A DNA stretch of 64,000 bases, from the NCBI GenBank assembly GCA_036365515.1, contig CM070877.1, forward strand, positions 88,055,022 to 88,119,021. The letters are read 5' to 3'. Position 1 is the stretch's first letter; each line of letters begins with the position of its first letter. This document shows positions 22,801 to 33,520 of the stretch, piece after piece. Both the position numbers and the translations under genes were made by a program. Below the pieces are notes generated by a model. That model made no database searches, was not told the origin of the DNA, and saw nothing but the letters and a program-made list of their open reading frames with translations. Source of the DNA: Torymus aiolomorphi (taxonomy: Eukaryota; Arthropoda; Insecta; Hymenoptera; Torymidae).

Positions 22801-24282
22801 CCACGCAAATGGGCAAGTAATAGGCAAGAGTTGGTGTCTGATATTGATCCAACTAATCATGGATTATCGTGGAACTCACTGTCACGTGAGAACAGTGGAG
22901 TCAAAGTACTTGGACTTAAGTGGCATCCATCCACTGACACCTTTTCGTTCTCTATAAATATAGATCTACCGTCATCTCTGTCGAAACGACAAGTGTTATC
23001 TCTCTTATCTCAGCTGTTTGACCCCCTCGATTGGGTCGCTCCAGTTATTATTAAAGGAAAAATCCTCATGCAGAGGTTGTGGCTAAACAAAATCCCATGG
23101 GACGAAGCCTTACAAGACTCGCTTGCCACACAGTGGCTAGAGTATTTTGAGTCGTTAACCGTCTTATCTGAAATTCAAATCCCTCGATGGAATTATCTTC
23201 ATACCACCAATCAATCTAGTCAGCTTCACGGGTTTTCAGACGCTTCGAACGATGCTTACGGCGCTGTAGTCTACCTACGAACAGTTGACAATGTTGGTAA
23301 CGTTCAAATTTCCCTAATAATTAGCAAAACAAAGGTTGCTCCATTAAAGCCAGTCTCAGTGCATCGACTAGAACTCCAAGCAGCCTTGCTTCTAGCTCAA
23401 CTGGTTGTTGCTTTGCGCGATGTACGCGCATTCGCGGATCTACCAGTACAATGCTGGACAGATTCAAGCATCACCTTAGCGTGGCTGAAAAAACATGCCT
23501 CTGCATGGAAACTTTTTGTATGCAATAGAGTCGCGGAGATCCAGGAATTATTGCCAAATCGTCACTGGCGTCACGTGCCAACGTCAAGTAATCCTGCCGA
23601 TCTCGCGTCCCGTGGATACACTCCGGCTGAACTGGTCAACCGCTCGTTATGGTGGCGCGGCCCGGATTGGCTACTGGAAGAGCCAGCAGGCTGGCCCAAT
23701 ACGTTCCCTGAAACCCCTCCTGAAGACATGCTCGAGGCCAACATTATTGTCTCTCATGTTACAAATGATGCTGATGCTCCATTGTATATCGTAGTTCATA
23801 AGTTTTCCTCATGGTTACGAGCACTCAGAGTAACTGCATATTTGCTTCGATACAAAAAAAATCTAAACCTCAAAATTAAACAGCGAAAACAAAAAACCGC
23901 TGTAGAAGCGCCAGTTTGTCTTGGCCCTCTGTCTGCTCATGAATTATCAGATGCCCAAATTCTTTTGTTCAAACATCTGCAAACTCAAATGTTTGCACCA
24001 GAACTACACACACTAACTACAGGTGAAAGTGTGTCAACCAAAAGCAAGCTTTCTTCGCTCTACCCATACATCGATGAGGCTACAGGAGTCATGCGAGTAG
24101 GAGGCCGTTTGACCCATTCTTTACTATCGCATGATGCACATCATCCTGTAATTCTTCAATCACCCGCTAGTTACCGCTCTCATTCGACACGTTCATCAGC
24201 GTTGTTTGCATGGGGGAATGAAGCTTACCTTAAGCACCCTCAGGCAGAATGTGTGGCTGGTCAATCCACGCCCCCAAATTAA
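19843..24282 (+). pseudogene. BEL/Pao-1 Gag-protease-RT-RNase H polyprotein
   Basis: An ATG at 19843 starts the frame, which meets a TGA at 19915-19917 and then stays open for 1,437 codons. In order: a Gag of the DUF1759 type, two zinc knuckles (CPICNQEHKIYQC, CSNCLSKGHKHSVC), an aspartic protease (ALLDQGSTWSF), RT (VADIVKMYRQI, FVDDLLFG), RNase H (HGFSDASNDAYG, ELQAALL, WTDSSITLAWL). The RT palm carries an exact 57-codon tandem duplication (22357-22698) between the first catalytic aspartate motif and FVDD, which should disable it. The frame ends at 24282 and integrase follows in the next frame. Confidence 0.92.
22357..22698 (+). repeat. Exact 171-bp in-frame tandem duplication in RT
   Basis: Units 22357-22527 and 22528-22698 appear identical. 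Each encodes the 57 residues from YQCILWRPS to STVLNH. The period is a multiple of three, so the polyprotein frame is kept. Confidence 0.95.
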
Positions 24283-25324
24283 ATCTGTTCTGTTTAAGTG
24301 TATCACATGTTCGAAAATTCGCGTGACTTTGGCATCGCAACTCATGGCAAACCTTCCAGCATCTCGAGTCACTCGCCAAGAGCGTGCCTTTGCCCCTTGT
24401 GGTGTGGATTACGCCGGTCCACTAAAGGTTCGCATGGCGGGCGGCCGTGGCATCAAATCTCAGCAGTGTTATATTTCTGTTTTTGTATGCCTCTCAGTAA
24501 AGGCGATCCATTTGGAATTGGTGTCTGATTACTCGTCACCTGCCTTCATAGCCGCATACAAGCGTTTTACGTCCAGACGAGGTATTCCATCCCACATGCA
24601 TAGTGATCGAGGTACAACCTTCAAAGGTGCTGATCGGTTGCTCCACGAAGAGTATGTTAAGGCTGTGTCCGGCTCTGACTTCCAAGCATGTCTATCCCAA
24701 GATAATGTCCAATGGCGCTTTATACCTCCTGCTGCTCCGCACTTCGGAGGGATCTGGGAGGCAGGTGTATAAAGTGTTAAAACACACTTAAAGCGCATTC
24801 TTCTTGACCAAACACCAACATATGAAGAACTGACAACCCTGCTCTGTCAAATTGAGGCTATTTTAAACTCGCGCTCCCTTGAGCCGTTGAATGATGATCT
24901 TGATGACCTTAATCCTCTTACTCCTGGGCACTTTCTAATTGGCGCTCCTCTAAATTCTGTCCCTCAATGCTCCTCAATCGATCTCAATCCGAACCACCTC
25001 TCTCGGTGGATGCGACTTCAGCAAACCCTAGAGTTATTTTGGACCCGCTGGTTAAATGACTACTTATAGTCTCTTCAGCACCGCACAAAGTGGCGATTGC
25101 TGGAGATAGAGTTAAAAAAGGGTCACATGGTACTACTGCGACAACCGAATATGCCTCCTTCCAAATGGAATCTGGCGCGCATTGTTGACTGTTTCCCGGG
25201 TGCGGATGGGCATGTGCGTGTCGTTAAAGTTAAAACTGCTCAGTCTGAATATATACGGCCCATATCTGAGTTTGTATTGTTACCTATAGATTTAGAAAAA
25301 ACTGATGTACCTTGCGATCAATAA
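24206..25324 (+). pseudogene. BEL/Pao-1 integrase (two stops)
   Basis: The frame is +1 to the polyprotein. It contains a zinc-binding CITCSK, the DDE residues in GVDYAGP, MHSDRGTTF and GGIWEAGV, and the C-terminal module ending near IRPISEFVLLP. In-frame stops lie at 24770-24772 (just after the catalytic glutamate) and 25067-25069. The family normally fuses it to RNase H in one frame. Confidence 0.88.
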
Positions 25325-25565
25325 ATAAAGCTTTCTAGCCTAAGTCATTCATTATCTTATAGCGTTGTTAGTTGCTATAACTAACTAATTAAAAAAAAAA
25401 CCCCTTAACCTTATTCCTATGTTATCTACTGTAATTTCTGTGATTAACACTGACATCGATTGTAAAATAAAACTAACTCTTAACCAAACGTATAGATTAC
25501 CGGCACTCTGCCACCGAGCACATTGCTTAGATTAAGTAGGTAGGTGCGTGTTGAAATCATTATTT

Positions 25566-25579
25566 CAAGGCGGGCGGTA
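25566..25579 (+). other. BEL/Pao-1 polypurine tract
   Basis: AAGGCGGGCGGTA abuts the 3' LTR, where plus-strand priming is expected. Confidence 0.6.
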
Positions 25580-26011
25580 TGTTACGGAGTGTCTATTTTA
25601 TGCGAGTGTGTGAATATCTGCGAGCGGCAGCACTGCGCTGTCCGTAAATACGATTCTGCGCGGCATGTGTCTGTATGTATGCATGTGTGTGCGTGTGTGT
25701 GTGGTCGCTCTCTCCCGATTGCGGCCCGACGTGAACTCCAGAGGTAACTTGACTACCGAACCGGGCGGATGGGCGAAGCTGCTCTCTCGACTGAGTAGCG
25801 CGTTCCGTAGCACGCAAGCCGTGCTACCGCGAACTCGTAAGTGTAAAGCGATGTGCTCAGCTAGGTGCTGTGAATAAACCGAGTGAATAACAAAACGAAG
25901 CATTTCATCTTCCGCTATCCTGAACCATCCTACTGCACTGTCCACCGAAGTTTCAGCGGCTTATTATCGATCCTCGAACCACATGAAAAGACACGCGGTC
26001 AATCCGCAACA
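25580..26011 (+). repeat. BEL/Pao-1 3' LTR
   Basis: 432 bp, aligned without gaps to 18839-19270 with about seven substitutions by eye. Confidence 0.95.
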
Positions 26012-26016
26012 AGATG

Positions 26017-26400
26017 AAAGCGATGAATGTAACATAACCTTACTACCCGTTTCGTATTCGCGATAAAAAAGTACGTTGGAGTGACGTAAGCTTAGAGAGT
26101 AACGAATACGCGATAAAAATAACGGTTTCCGAGAAAGAAATCGATGAGTGTAACATAACCTCACTTTCCGTTTCGTATTCGCGATAAAAAAAGTACGTTG
26201 GAATGACGAGCGCTTAGAGAGTAACGAATACGAGATAAAAAATAACGGTTTCCGAGAAAGAAATCGATGAATGTAACATAACCTCACTTTCCGTTTCGTA
26301 TTCGCGATAAAAAAGTACGTTGAAATGACGCGAGCTTAAACAGTAACGAATACGAGATAAAGATGATGACGAAATAAATTCTTATATGTAACCTAACCTT
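26017..26400. repeat. Tandem repeat of about 122 bp in the Polinton, three units
   Basis: Units start CGTTTCGTATTCGCGATAAA at 26048, 26169 and 26292, with a partial unit before the first and decay in the last. Each unit carries two opposed CGTATTCG / CGAATACG boxes, each near a GATAAA. No ORF is supported. The rest of 26401-26741 is AT-rich and empty. Confidence 0.85.
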
Positions 26401-26741
26401 ACTTTTGGCTTTGTATTACGCGATAAAAATTTCAGTTACAATCGCATCCGATGTGAACGTATGATATGAAAATAAGCAAAATAGAGGTACTGTTATAATA
26501 TAAACGTGATAATTTCTTGAAAGCATGCAGGGGAATCAGGTGGGTAAGGATGTGAAAAAGAGTCTAACACTAAATGTAAATTTGTTACAAATACAATTTT
26601 TATTTTACGAAGAACTTACAAAAGTATACATATTTTACTCTTACATCTATGATTACAAAAAAAAAAAAATTATAATTTTGCGTTACATGTTTGATTACTC
26701 TGCCCAGTTCCTAATGAAGTGTCTCTTGGAAGAAAACGATT

Positions 26742-27134
26742 TCATATATTGTATAAAAAGATGCGACAAAACGCGCGTAAAGAACTACCACTACACATAT
26801 AATGCAAAAACATAATGCAATATTCACCGCACACTTTTGAACCAAAACTTTGTAATAGTTTCTTGTTCCACTGGAAACGCATGCTGTTTCTTCACAGGCC
26901 ATCAAGATGGTGTGGTGAGGTGGAAGCGAACCCGTAACTGTCGAAATATACTCCGTACCCATTTTTGTCTATGTAAATGGCAACCCAATGCGATCCTGGT
27001 TTATTTGCTGTATCTAGATTGGTCACAATAGCCACAGGCGGACTTAAAATTTTTGGAATGTGATTAGCAGCATACACACCTATTGTATTCGCCCTTAGTG
27101 CACGTATTGCATGCATTATTGTCCTTGTGTTCAT
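26742..27134 (-). pseudogene. Polinton adenain-type cysteine protease (one stop)
   Basis: This is the maturation protease of the putative virion. The catalytic histidine lies in SHWVAIYI, the acidic residue in VYFDSYG and the cysteine in VCGEYCIMFL, in the order and spacing of adenovirus protease and Ulp1-like enzymes. An in-frame TGA at 26892-26894 separates His/Asp from the Cys, so the present copy should be inactive. The start overlaps the end of the upstream frame by about 70 bases. Confidence 0.85.
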
Positions 27135-27897
27135 CTTGTAATTGATTCTCCGTGAATATATTTGTATTTACAGACTTTTCGCTGGGAACGTTCTCAGTGA
27201 ATACGATGTTACAGTCGTCGTCGTCGTCGTTGTTGTTTGCTTTTACAGCGTGTGTGGTGCTGTCTTCATCGTCTCCGTCGGTTACATCTACTCCTCCTGG
27301 TTCATCAAAGCGAAAAGACTTTCTGCATTCGTTACGATACTTGCAAAGAGCTGCGTAAAATCTTTCGCTTTGTATGGTTTCATTTACTTCGCGTCACTCT
27401 TCAGGAAGTATACTGTACATCCATTTTCTTATTATGTTTGCTTTGAAAAGCGCACAAAAGTCTTTCTTATTTTCTATATGTTTTTCGATATGACTTGCAC
27501 ACACTAAGGAATTCGGAAACAGTCCTTCTAATTTACTAAACGATGGCAACCTCCACTCTACGAGATCTATAACGCAACGTCCAAGCACGTTCTCGAGATA
27601 TCTTCGTTTTTGATCCCCTCGCACGTAGATATTTCTCGCCTTCTTGACAACTTTGTAGAGATGATGGCGCAAGCGTCGCAATGATACGTCACCTTCGAAC
27701 CACTGTATTCCGTGTACGTGAACTGTGCAATAGCTATTTGTCGTCTTTATGTCTAGCGGCAAATGCAAAAAATTACAAGGTGGACCTACTATCCAATGAC
27801 CAACTATGAGCTCTTGCAATGCGATCACAGCCACTTCCTTTGGCAAAAAATTTCGGTTAACGTCGCGAAAACCTTGTATGTCGATAACGAAATCCAT
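27064..27897 (-). pseudogene. Conserved Polinton protein, possibly RNase H-fold nuclease (one stop)
   Basis: The first 167 codons run from MDFVIDIQGF to a TGA at 27394-27396. The same frame then continues to 27064 through an acidic region with an Asp run. The N-terminal VIDIQGF, a central NSYCTVHVHG and a later VIDLVEW resemble the hydrophobic-acidic strand pattern of DEDD exonucleases, with the second acidic residue replaced by Gln. Proteins with this opening are common in insect Polinton-like elements as I recall. The nuclease link is an inference. It lies between capsid and protease genes. Confidence 0.55.
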
Positions 27898-28032
27898 GAT
27901 TTAAGGAGCGAGCGCGAGAGTCTATCGCTGTGGAAAAGAGGGAATGACAACTGATCCTCACGCGTAGGCGTTTCATTTCTGATATACGCTTATCCCCACT
28001 ACTCTTGTTTCTCCTTCTTCTTCTTCTTATAT

Positions 28033-29373
28033 TTACGCGCTAAAATCCGATAGGATTTGCCTACTCGAATCGATTTCCAGCACGTTATCGTATTCTGCGT
28101 AAATGATGCAATTTATGGTACTAGTGAGAGCGCCCTCGAATCGTACTTCCACGCGCACGCTAGCCGACCGCACGAGGTTCCAGTGCGTAGCACAATGAGC
28201 TGATAAATCTGGTGTTAGATCAAATGCTGTCAGAAAATTTCCTCGCGCGTAATTGTGACGATTGATGCCGTTGCCTTCGTGGAGAAAATGTATACCTGTA
28301 CCCGAAAACAGTGTATGGTAAGCATCTGTGTAGAGACCACTGTTGCCGGTAAAGCGAGGTTGTAACGGTTTGCTGGGAATTTGCACTCCATCGACGTACA
28401 AAGAAAGATAATTTATCGAAAAGTGTTGAAAATTGAACGGGTTGAATTTACGATTTCCATTAAACGCTTTGTTGTCGACGAAACCTATAATTATTCTTTT
28501 AGGCAGCTGCCCGAGGATGACGCTGTCGAGAGTGTCCCCGAGAATTCCAGTGTGAAGCATGAAAGACTTAACTTCGACACGTGTAATCGGATACTTGGCT
28601 GTAGCTTTAGCTAAGCCATTGGCATGCCCAAGTAAAATACCGGGACTTATCTTTACTCTGCGTATGATGAGACTGGCTTCTTTGATTTTGACACGGAATT
28701 TACCATCATCCGACACATCCATCAAGCAAAATGCATCTTTGCTTCGTACGAGGCGTACTCTCATCTCCACTCCGTTGATAAGCATTTTATCTTGATTAAA
28801 TACGTCGCAATGCAAATGACCAATCATATCGACGGTTTTCCCTCCAAGTATGTAATGTTGACGATATAGGGCACCTTTGTTAGCGGTAGCATTTTCTATA
28901 GGAATATTCGGAGCAGCTTCAAAGTTGTCAAACGTATCATCGTACCAAAGTGCTGTAGTTAAATGCGATTTTTTAGCAACCGGAGAATAATTCAACAACG
29001 ATTCAATATAAGCTCTATAGGGGTAGGCATTGTTGGGAGGTGAAACGAGCTTTTGATTAAAAAAAATGTTGACTTGATTAAATAGCGAATGAAGAAAATT
29101 GTTAACTGGCGCGACTTTGGCGTTTTCCACTTCGCCTTCTATTGGTTCAACCGTTGCTTGAATGTAAAGCATCGTGTGCGCAAGGTCTATGTAATATTCA
29201 CTACCACTCGGCACCACAAACTCTATGGGAGCATCTCCTTCGTCGCTGAGCGATGACACGGGCTTGTAGTGTAAGAAACTGCTACTCTCTATGGAAGTTT
29301 GAGTCGCCGGTAGAGAAAAAATGTCTAACTCACTGGACATATATTCTGTCGAGTGTGAATGTAAGAACGCCAT
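28033..29373 (-). CDS. Polinton major capsid protein
   Basis: This intact 446-residue protein matches the hexon-like double jelly-roll protein of Polintons, often annotated in animal genomes after C. elegans F54H12.2. Recognisable stretches are FVVPSGSEYYIDL, NNFLHSLFNQVNIFFNQ, YPYRAYIESLLNY and the C-terminal INCIIYAEYDN. It would form the trimeric shell unit. It follows the basic core-like gene after 5 bases. The frame is uninterrupted and the termini look natural. No signal peptide is seen, as expected for a protein acting in nucleus or cytoplasm. Confidence 0.92.
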   Translation of the reverse strand: MAFLHSHSTEYMSSELDIFSLPATQTSIESSSFLHYKPVSSLSDEGDAPIEFVVPSGSEYYIDLAHTMLYIQATVEPIEGEVENAKVAPVNNFLHSLFNQVNIFFNQKLVSPPNNAYPYRAYIESLLNYSPVAKKSHLTTALWYDDTFDNFEAAPNIPIENATANKGALYRQHYILGGKTVDMIGHLHCDVFNQDKMLINGVEMRVRLVRSKDAFCLMDVSDDGKFRVKIKEASLIIRRVKISPGILLGHANGLAKATAKYPITRVEVKSFMLHTGILGDTLDSVILGQLPKRIIIGFVDNKAFNGNRKFNPFNFQHFSINYLSLYVDGVQIPSKPLQPRFTGNSGLYTDAYHTLFSGTGIHFLHEGNGINRHNYARGNFLTAFDLTPDLSAHCATHWNLVRSASVRVEVRFEGALTSTINCIIYAEYDNVLEIDSSRQILSDFSA

Positions 29374-29378
29374 TTTTT

Positions 29379-29891
29379 CTATTTCGGGCCGAAGATGTTA
29401 ATATTTCTAAAAGTGGGCTTCTTCCTCTTCTTGTTGACTCTGCCGCCTTTTCTTGTAGTTGTTCGACCCTTCTTCTTCTTCTTCTTCTCCTTTTTCTCGG
29501 TGATGCGAACTAATCCGCTTGTCTTCCTCAACTGATGTTTTCGTCTGTGAGCAGTCGTCTTATAACCCGAGCCTTTCATCATCTCAGATATTTTTTCGGC
29601 TGCTTTTCTCTTCAAGTTTTTTCTAGATTCTTTGGCTCTGACCTTCACTGCTTCTTTGAAATTGACACCGTTATTCGTCACGTCATCGAAAATATTTAAC
29701 CCCGCTCGTATGGTTTCTTTTCCTACAGCTTTTGCTCCACTGGAGATGTAAGGTAGCATTTTTCGAAACAGGCCGCCTAACCATGCTCCCACTCCTCGGC
29801 CTCTTTGATAAGTAGAGCCAGCGAAAACTCTCCTAACACCACCACCACCCCCGATCTGGTCGTCGTCGTAGCATTGAATGTAGTAACTCAT
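29379..29891 (-). CDS. Polinton basic minor virion protein (adenovirus core-like)
   Basis: The 170-residue protein has a glycine run followed by RRVFAGSTYQRGRGVG, a hydrophobic-amphipathic segment (WLGGLFRKMLPYI), then a long basic tail with clustered Lys/Arg (EKKEKKKKKKG). This layout resembles small membrane-active or DNA-binding core proteins of adenoviruses and adintoviruses. The Gly-Gly sites near the N-terminus could be cut by the protease. Intact, between penton and major capsid genes. Confidence 0.65.
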   Translation of the reverse strand: MSYYIQCYDDDQIGGGGGVRRVFAGSTYQRGRGVGAWLGGLFRKMLPYISSGAKAVGKETIRAGLNIFDDVTNNGVNFKEAVKVRAKESRKNLKRKAAEKISEMMKGSGYKTTAHRRKHQLRKTSGLVRITEKKEKKKKKKGRTTTRKGGRVNKKRKKPTFRNINIFGPK

Positions 29892-29906
29892 ATTGGCTAT
29901 AATTGT

Positions 29907-30707
29907 TTAGCGGTTGCGTTTGAAATGTAGCGTAACCGTCAACGTACCATACTCGAATGGTATAGGATGGCCGTGCTGATCTCTTATATCTATAACTATA
30001 TTGTGGAAAGTATGATAAAGTAACGGTATGTAATGTATCGGAGCAAAACGCTGCACGTAGTTACAACCAAATTTGTAATTTGGATCTGTGACTGAAACTA
30101 TACGTAGAAGAGATGCTTGAGTGTCGCCGACTGTGTATGGTTCGCAAATGTCCGTGTCAACGTACATTTGATCAGGGATAGCGTGAGACAATGAAGCAGG
30201 TCTAACACCTTCAATGACTCTGATGCCCTCGTTGACGGTCGTGAACATACCTTTGGTCACGAAATTTTCAATACCAAAAATACGACAAATTTTATCATTG
30301 AATTCCGTCACGTGAAACTCTTCACAATGGCATGTTCGCTTTATCGCGTAATATCCTAAGCGGGTTTTCATCGGTTTCAGTACTTGATGATCATATACGT
30401 CGTTCGATCTATTTATCTCGGCAGCTAGGTGTTCTATTGTTTTATAAATACCGTCGGGAAAGTGGCAAACGTCTTTGCGTACTACCTTACCCCAGTCGTA
30501 GGAACAAAAGGAATAAGAAGCTTCAGTATTTTGTACGTGGTTTATAGTGCAAGGTACGTAAATTTCAGCTAGACCTACGAGCCATTCACCGTGCAGTCTA
30601 ATCTCGCGCTGTAAATGCGTGGTAAAGCAAGTTGTTGTATTATCGCTGAAATACGTCATACTGCTGTTACTCGGTAACACCATGTAAAATTCATCTTGGT
30701 TCTCCAT
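29907..30707 (-). CDS. Polinton penton-like minor capsid protein
   Basis: This intact 266-residue protein starts FYMVLPSNSSMTYF and contains GEWLVGLAEIYVPC near residue 36, both typical of the Polinton single jelly-roll minor capsid protein. It would occupy the vertices of the capsid. It begins 8 bases after the integrase stop and ends 15 bases before the next gene, so the capsid genes form a tight block probably expressed together. Confidence 0.88.
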   Translation of the reverse strand: MENQDEFYMVLPSNSSMTYFSDNTTTCFTTHLQREIRLHGEWLVGLAEIYVPCTINHVQNTEASYSFCSYDWGKVVRKDVCHFPDGIYKTIEHLAAEINRSNDVYDHQVLKPMKTRLGYYAIKRTCHCEEFHVTEFNDKICRIFGIENFVTKGMFTTVNEGIRVIEGVRPASLSHAIPDQMYVDTDICEPYTVGDTQASLLRIVSVTDPNYKFGCNYVQRFAPIHYIPLLYHTFHNIVIDIRDQHGHPIPFEYGTLTVTLHFKRNR

Positions 30708-30715
30708 TTTTTTTT

Positions 30716-31878
30716 TCAGATTCTATCGAGATCGCTCACCTTTATCCAAGAGTTGAATTTGACAGGGTATCCTAACCACTTGACTAGTAGTTGCTTATTT
30801 GCTCCTCGTCCACGCGTACGAACTATGCGCTCCACTTTAAATGTTTGATGGTTTGTGATGCGTTCTCGGCCAACCAATACAAGTTCTTCCGTGTAAAAGA
30901 ATCCGTCGATAATTTCACCGTTTAAGTCTTCGAGAACGTACGTGAAGATATTCTGTCGTCGCGACACCCTTTTTATCTTGAACACTTCCTCGCTGAAATT
31001 TTTTTCATAACCGCGCTCGAAGGTATTTTTAGTCCGACTGATTCGAACGAAGTCGCCCACCTTGAATTTAGGTATCGCTTGGTTGGCCCTCTTGCGGCCG
31101 TCTCTCAGCACCGCGCTTTGTCGAAGAGCACGCTTTTGCAAATTTTCACGGGCTTTTGCTGCGTTGTACAGATTTACCTTAGATGGTTTCATTTCTGTTC
31201 CACTATGCAATGTATGGTTGTAAGCGTATATAATTTTTTGTACTACGTCGACATATCTTTTTGTATTTTTGTGCGAGAAATAACGCCACATACGCTCTCT
31301 TATTGTTCTGTTGAGTCTCTCGACTACAGCCGCTTTGATATCGGGATTTCGTGCTACTCTAAATTGTATGTCATATTTTTTTAGAAGGCTTTGAAAAGCT
31401 GAGCCGACAAATTCTTTGCCAGGGTCGGATTGTAAACACACCGGTACTCGCGGGCTCGCTCTGTCTAGAATTTTTTCGAACGCGCCGGCAACGTTGCGCG
31501 CTGTTTTGTCGCGCAATGGTTCGATCCACGCATACTTGCTGAGCACATCCACAACAACGAGAATATAGCAGAAGCCGTCGTTATAGTCTTTTATCGAGGT
31601 TAACTGTAGTAAATCACACTCCCACAGGTCGTCCACGTTCGTGACGTTGTAGCGCAATCTCGGAAATTTTCGTTTTATAGGATGATGAAGCGTGTAAGCG
31701 TCTTGGTTACAAAGCCTTGCGTATATTTGAGCCTTCTCATTGGATTTACCTCTCTTTTTATTTACGCGTACGAGATTTCTTGCACCCGCGTATCCTGCCT
31801 CGTGCGAGAATACTGTTTCTCGTACATCGTCTCTGTGCGTGTGCTTGTGCGTGTGCGTGCGTGCGTGCGTGCGCGCGC

Positions 31879-31949
<71 letters not shown>

Positions 31950-31983
31950 TGTGTGCGGTTTTTATATTTGGAATCGTAACCAC
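30716..31983 (-). CDS. Polinton retroviral-type integrase with chromodomain
   Basis: The core reads DLWECDLLQLTS, LVVVDVLSKYAW, QSDPGKEFVG and AAVVERLNRT, giving the DDE triad. An SH3-like segment (KFKVGDFVRISR) and a C-terminal chromodomain (FKVERIVRTRG, LLVKWLGYP, NSWI) follow. It inserts the element and probably reads chromatin marks. The N-terminal part runs into a CA/GT microsatellite (31878-31946) translated as His-Thr repeats, so the true start is uncertain. The codons beyond it belong to the neighbouring gene in another frame. Catalytic and chromo parts are open. Confidence 0.9.
31878..31948. repeat. GT/CA microsatellite at the integrase 5' end
   Basis: An almost pure GT tract, preceded by GTGC and GCGC variants, lies exactly where the integrase N-terminus should be. 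Confidence 0.9.
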
Positions 31984-32692
31984 TTTTTTTTACTTTGTTC
32001 AGCCTTTCTTCTCCTCGTAAGCACGGGAGAGGGCTCTGCATTCGCGTCTTCCTTATTCAGTCGTCGTTTGGCCGTATTCAAAGGCGCTGTGAGTACTCTG
32101 CCAATTTTTAAAACTTCGCTGTTGCCTATTAAATTCGTCGGAGTATCGGAAATTTTAACAAATTTAGAAAACTCCATGCGTCCAACTGGTGCTTCTTCGT
32201 CGTTATTTTTTCCCCTTCTAACCACATCGTTCAGTAATTCTATGATATTTGAACGCTCTACCGTGTGGCCATCTATACTTACTGTTCCGGCATTGCTCCA
32301 CTTGAGACGTTCGGGTGCTACTGTTTTCCAATGACGCAACAAAAGCCGAACCTTGCGCTGATATGCCTTGGACACACCATCGATAATGGCTTCTTCGGTG
32401 AGTGGTGCTAGTGTCTCGTCAATTTCGTCGATTTCTCGCTGTGCATCGCTGCTGCTGTTGTGCTCGCTTTCACGGAAAAAAAGATAACGTCACAAAACTT
32501 GTAAGTAATTTTGACATTTTTCGTAAACGTCCTTCACCCCTTTTTTCGAGTGAAGAATATCGAAAATTTCGGCGTCTAATCATCACCGGGAGTTTGCACG
32601 GAATTTACGCCGGAGACTTCGCTAGCGGCAATATTTTTCGTTGCTTCAACGGCTTGCACACGTTCGATTGCGTTTTCGGGCACGATTACCAT
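31962..32692 (-). pseudogene. Conserved Polinton gene, unknown function (broken)
   Basis: An ATG at 32690-32692 opens with MVIVPENAIERV. A one-base shift near 32580 and an in-frame TGA near 32508 break it. The rest is open and contains AIIDGVSKAYQRKV, SIDGHTVERSNIIELLNDVV and APVGRMEFSKFV before a basic end. I remember similar modules (an initial VPEN segment and a later SNIIxLxxD segment) in proteins next to polymerase or integrase in insect Polintons, but know no function. Confidence 0.6.
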
Positions 32693-32733
32693 TTTACGAG
32701 TACGTTCCATACTGCTTCTCTGATTATTTTTTT

Positions 32734-33135
32734 TCACTGTTTTCCTCCTCCTCCTCCTCCTCCAAACAGTTTAGATATGAGTGCGCCTACGATGGACGCT
32801 AGAGGAGCTGGCAAAAAAGATCCTCCGTTCTGCACTATTGCGCGTTTTTTAGTTTTCCAACTTGATGACTTCCGATTGATTAATCTGCGCAATACGTGCT
32901 TGTGCTTGTTCAGCTGTTTCTTCTCGCAATCTCTCAATTTCACTACACCGTATAAAACGTTTAATGCGCACTCGCATATGCACTTAACGAGCAATTTATC
33001 AGCCGTGTGAAGGATGGCCGAACGCTGTTTGCCGTCGCAGTGTGAGAGAGCACCCAAAAGTGCCAACTGTTTTTTGGGAAAACGTTTAGTACAAGGCAAA
33101 CAGCGTCTAGAATTCATCCGTGTTGCTCCTGCCAT
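32734..33135 (-). CDS. Small Polinton protein with Gly-rich end
   Basis: 133 residues, intact. A helical centre (KLLVKCICECALNVLYGVVKL) precedes a basic stretch and the segment VQNGGSFLPAPLASIVGALISKLFGG, a hydrophobic helix after a Gly-Gly. The last residues are a glycine run from a CTC microsatellite. Comparable small proteins occur in other insect Polintons between polymerase and integrase. The hydrophobic tail suggests membrane interaction after proteolysis, as adenovirus pVI does; that is inference only. Confidence 0.55.
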   Translation of the reverse strand: MAGATRMNSRRCLPCTKRFPKKQLALLGALSHCDGKQRSAILHTADKLLVKCICECALNVLYGVVKLRDCEKKQLNKHKHVLRRLINRKSSSWKTKKRAIVQNGGSFLPAPLASIVGALISKLFGGGGGGGKQ

Positions 33136-33231
33136 CGTTATCTCTCAACTGTGTCGAGGGCACGCGCGTCTGACGTATATATTTCCTTTTTTTTGCTTCA
33201 CCCCCTCTCCTTCACCTTAAATATAATTAAA

Positions 33232-33520
33232 CTATCGAAACTTTGAATTTTTTGGCACATAAGCGTAGTGCGTTTTGTCGTCGGGAAATATGCAAGAGCA
33301 AAATCTAAATTCGTCTACACAGTCTTGCGATAAATCGAGAAAAAGATACGTATGTGGGGTTCTCGTGGCGTCGAGGTAGGCCTCTTGCAAGAAATTTTGG
33401 ATCTTCCGGGTACACTTGACGTGCCAAGTGCTGTATCTGAGCGCGATCACGCGGGTTTTTATACAGTACGATGTATTTTGTGTTCAGACTTATATCGCGC
33501 TGTGACTTTCCTTTATGCAC
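33232..33520 (-). pseudogene. Small conserved Polinton gene (frameshifted)
   Basis: The first half in one frame (KYIVLYKNPRDRAQIQHL) and the second half in another (AYLDATRTPHTYLFLDL, CIFPD) fit one protein of about 90 residues if joined near 33390. I recognise the NPRD and PHxYLxLDL parts from other Polintons. Function unknown. The AT-rich stretch 33521-33886, in front of the polymerase 3' end, holds nothing else that I can see. Confidence 0.6.

Larger units (their letters stand above)
18839..26011 (+). mobile_element. BEL/Pao retrotransposon nested in the Polinton
   Basis: Both LTRs are 432 bp (18839-19270 and 25580-26011), start TGTTACGGAG, end CCGCAACA, and are flanked by AGATG (18834-18838 and 26012-26016). 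One polyprotein with Gag, protease, RT, RNase H and integrase in that order identifies BEL/Pao. About seven LTR differences by eye (roughly 1.6 percent) make it younger than the Gypsy element that contains it. Confidence 0.95.

Noticed and set aside
26012..26400. Tandem repeat as CRISPR array
   Set aside because: Units are contiguous, 121-123 bp long and without spacers, in a eukaryotic genome.
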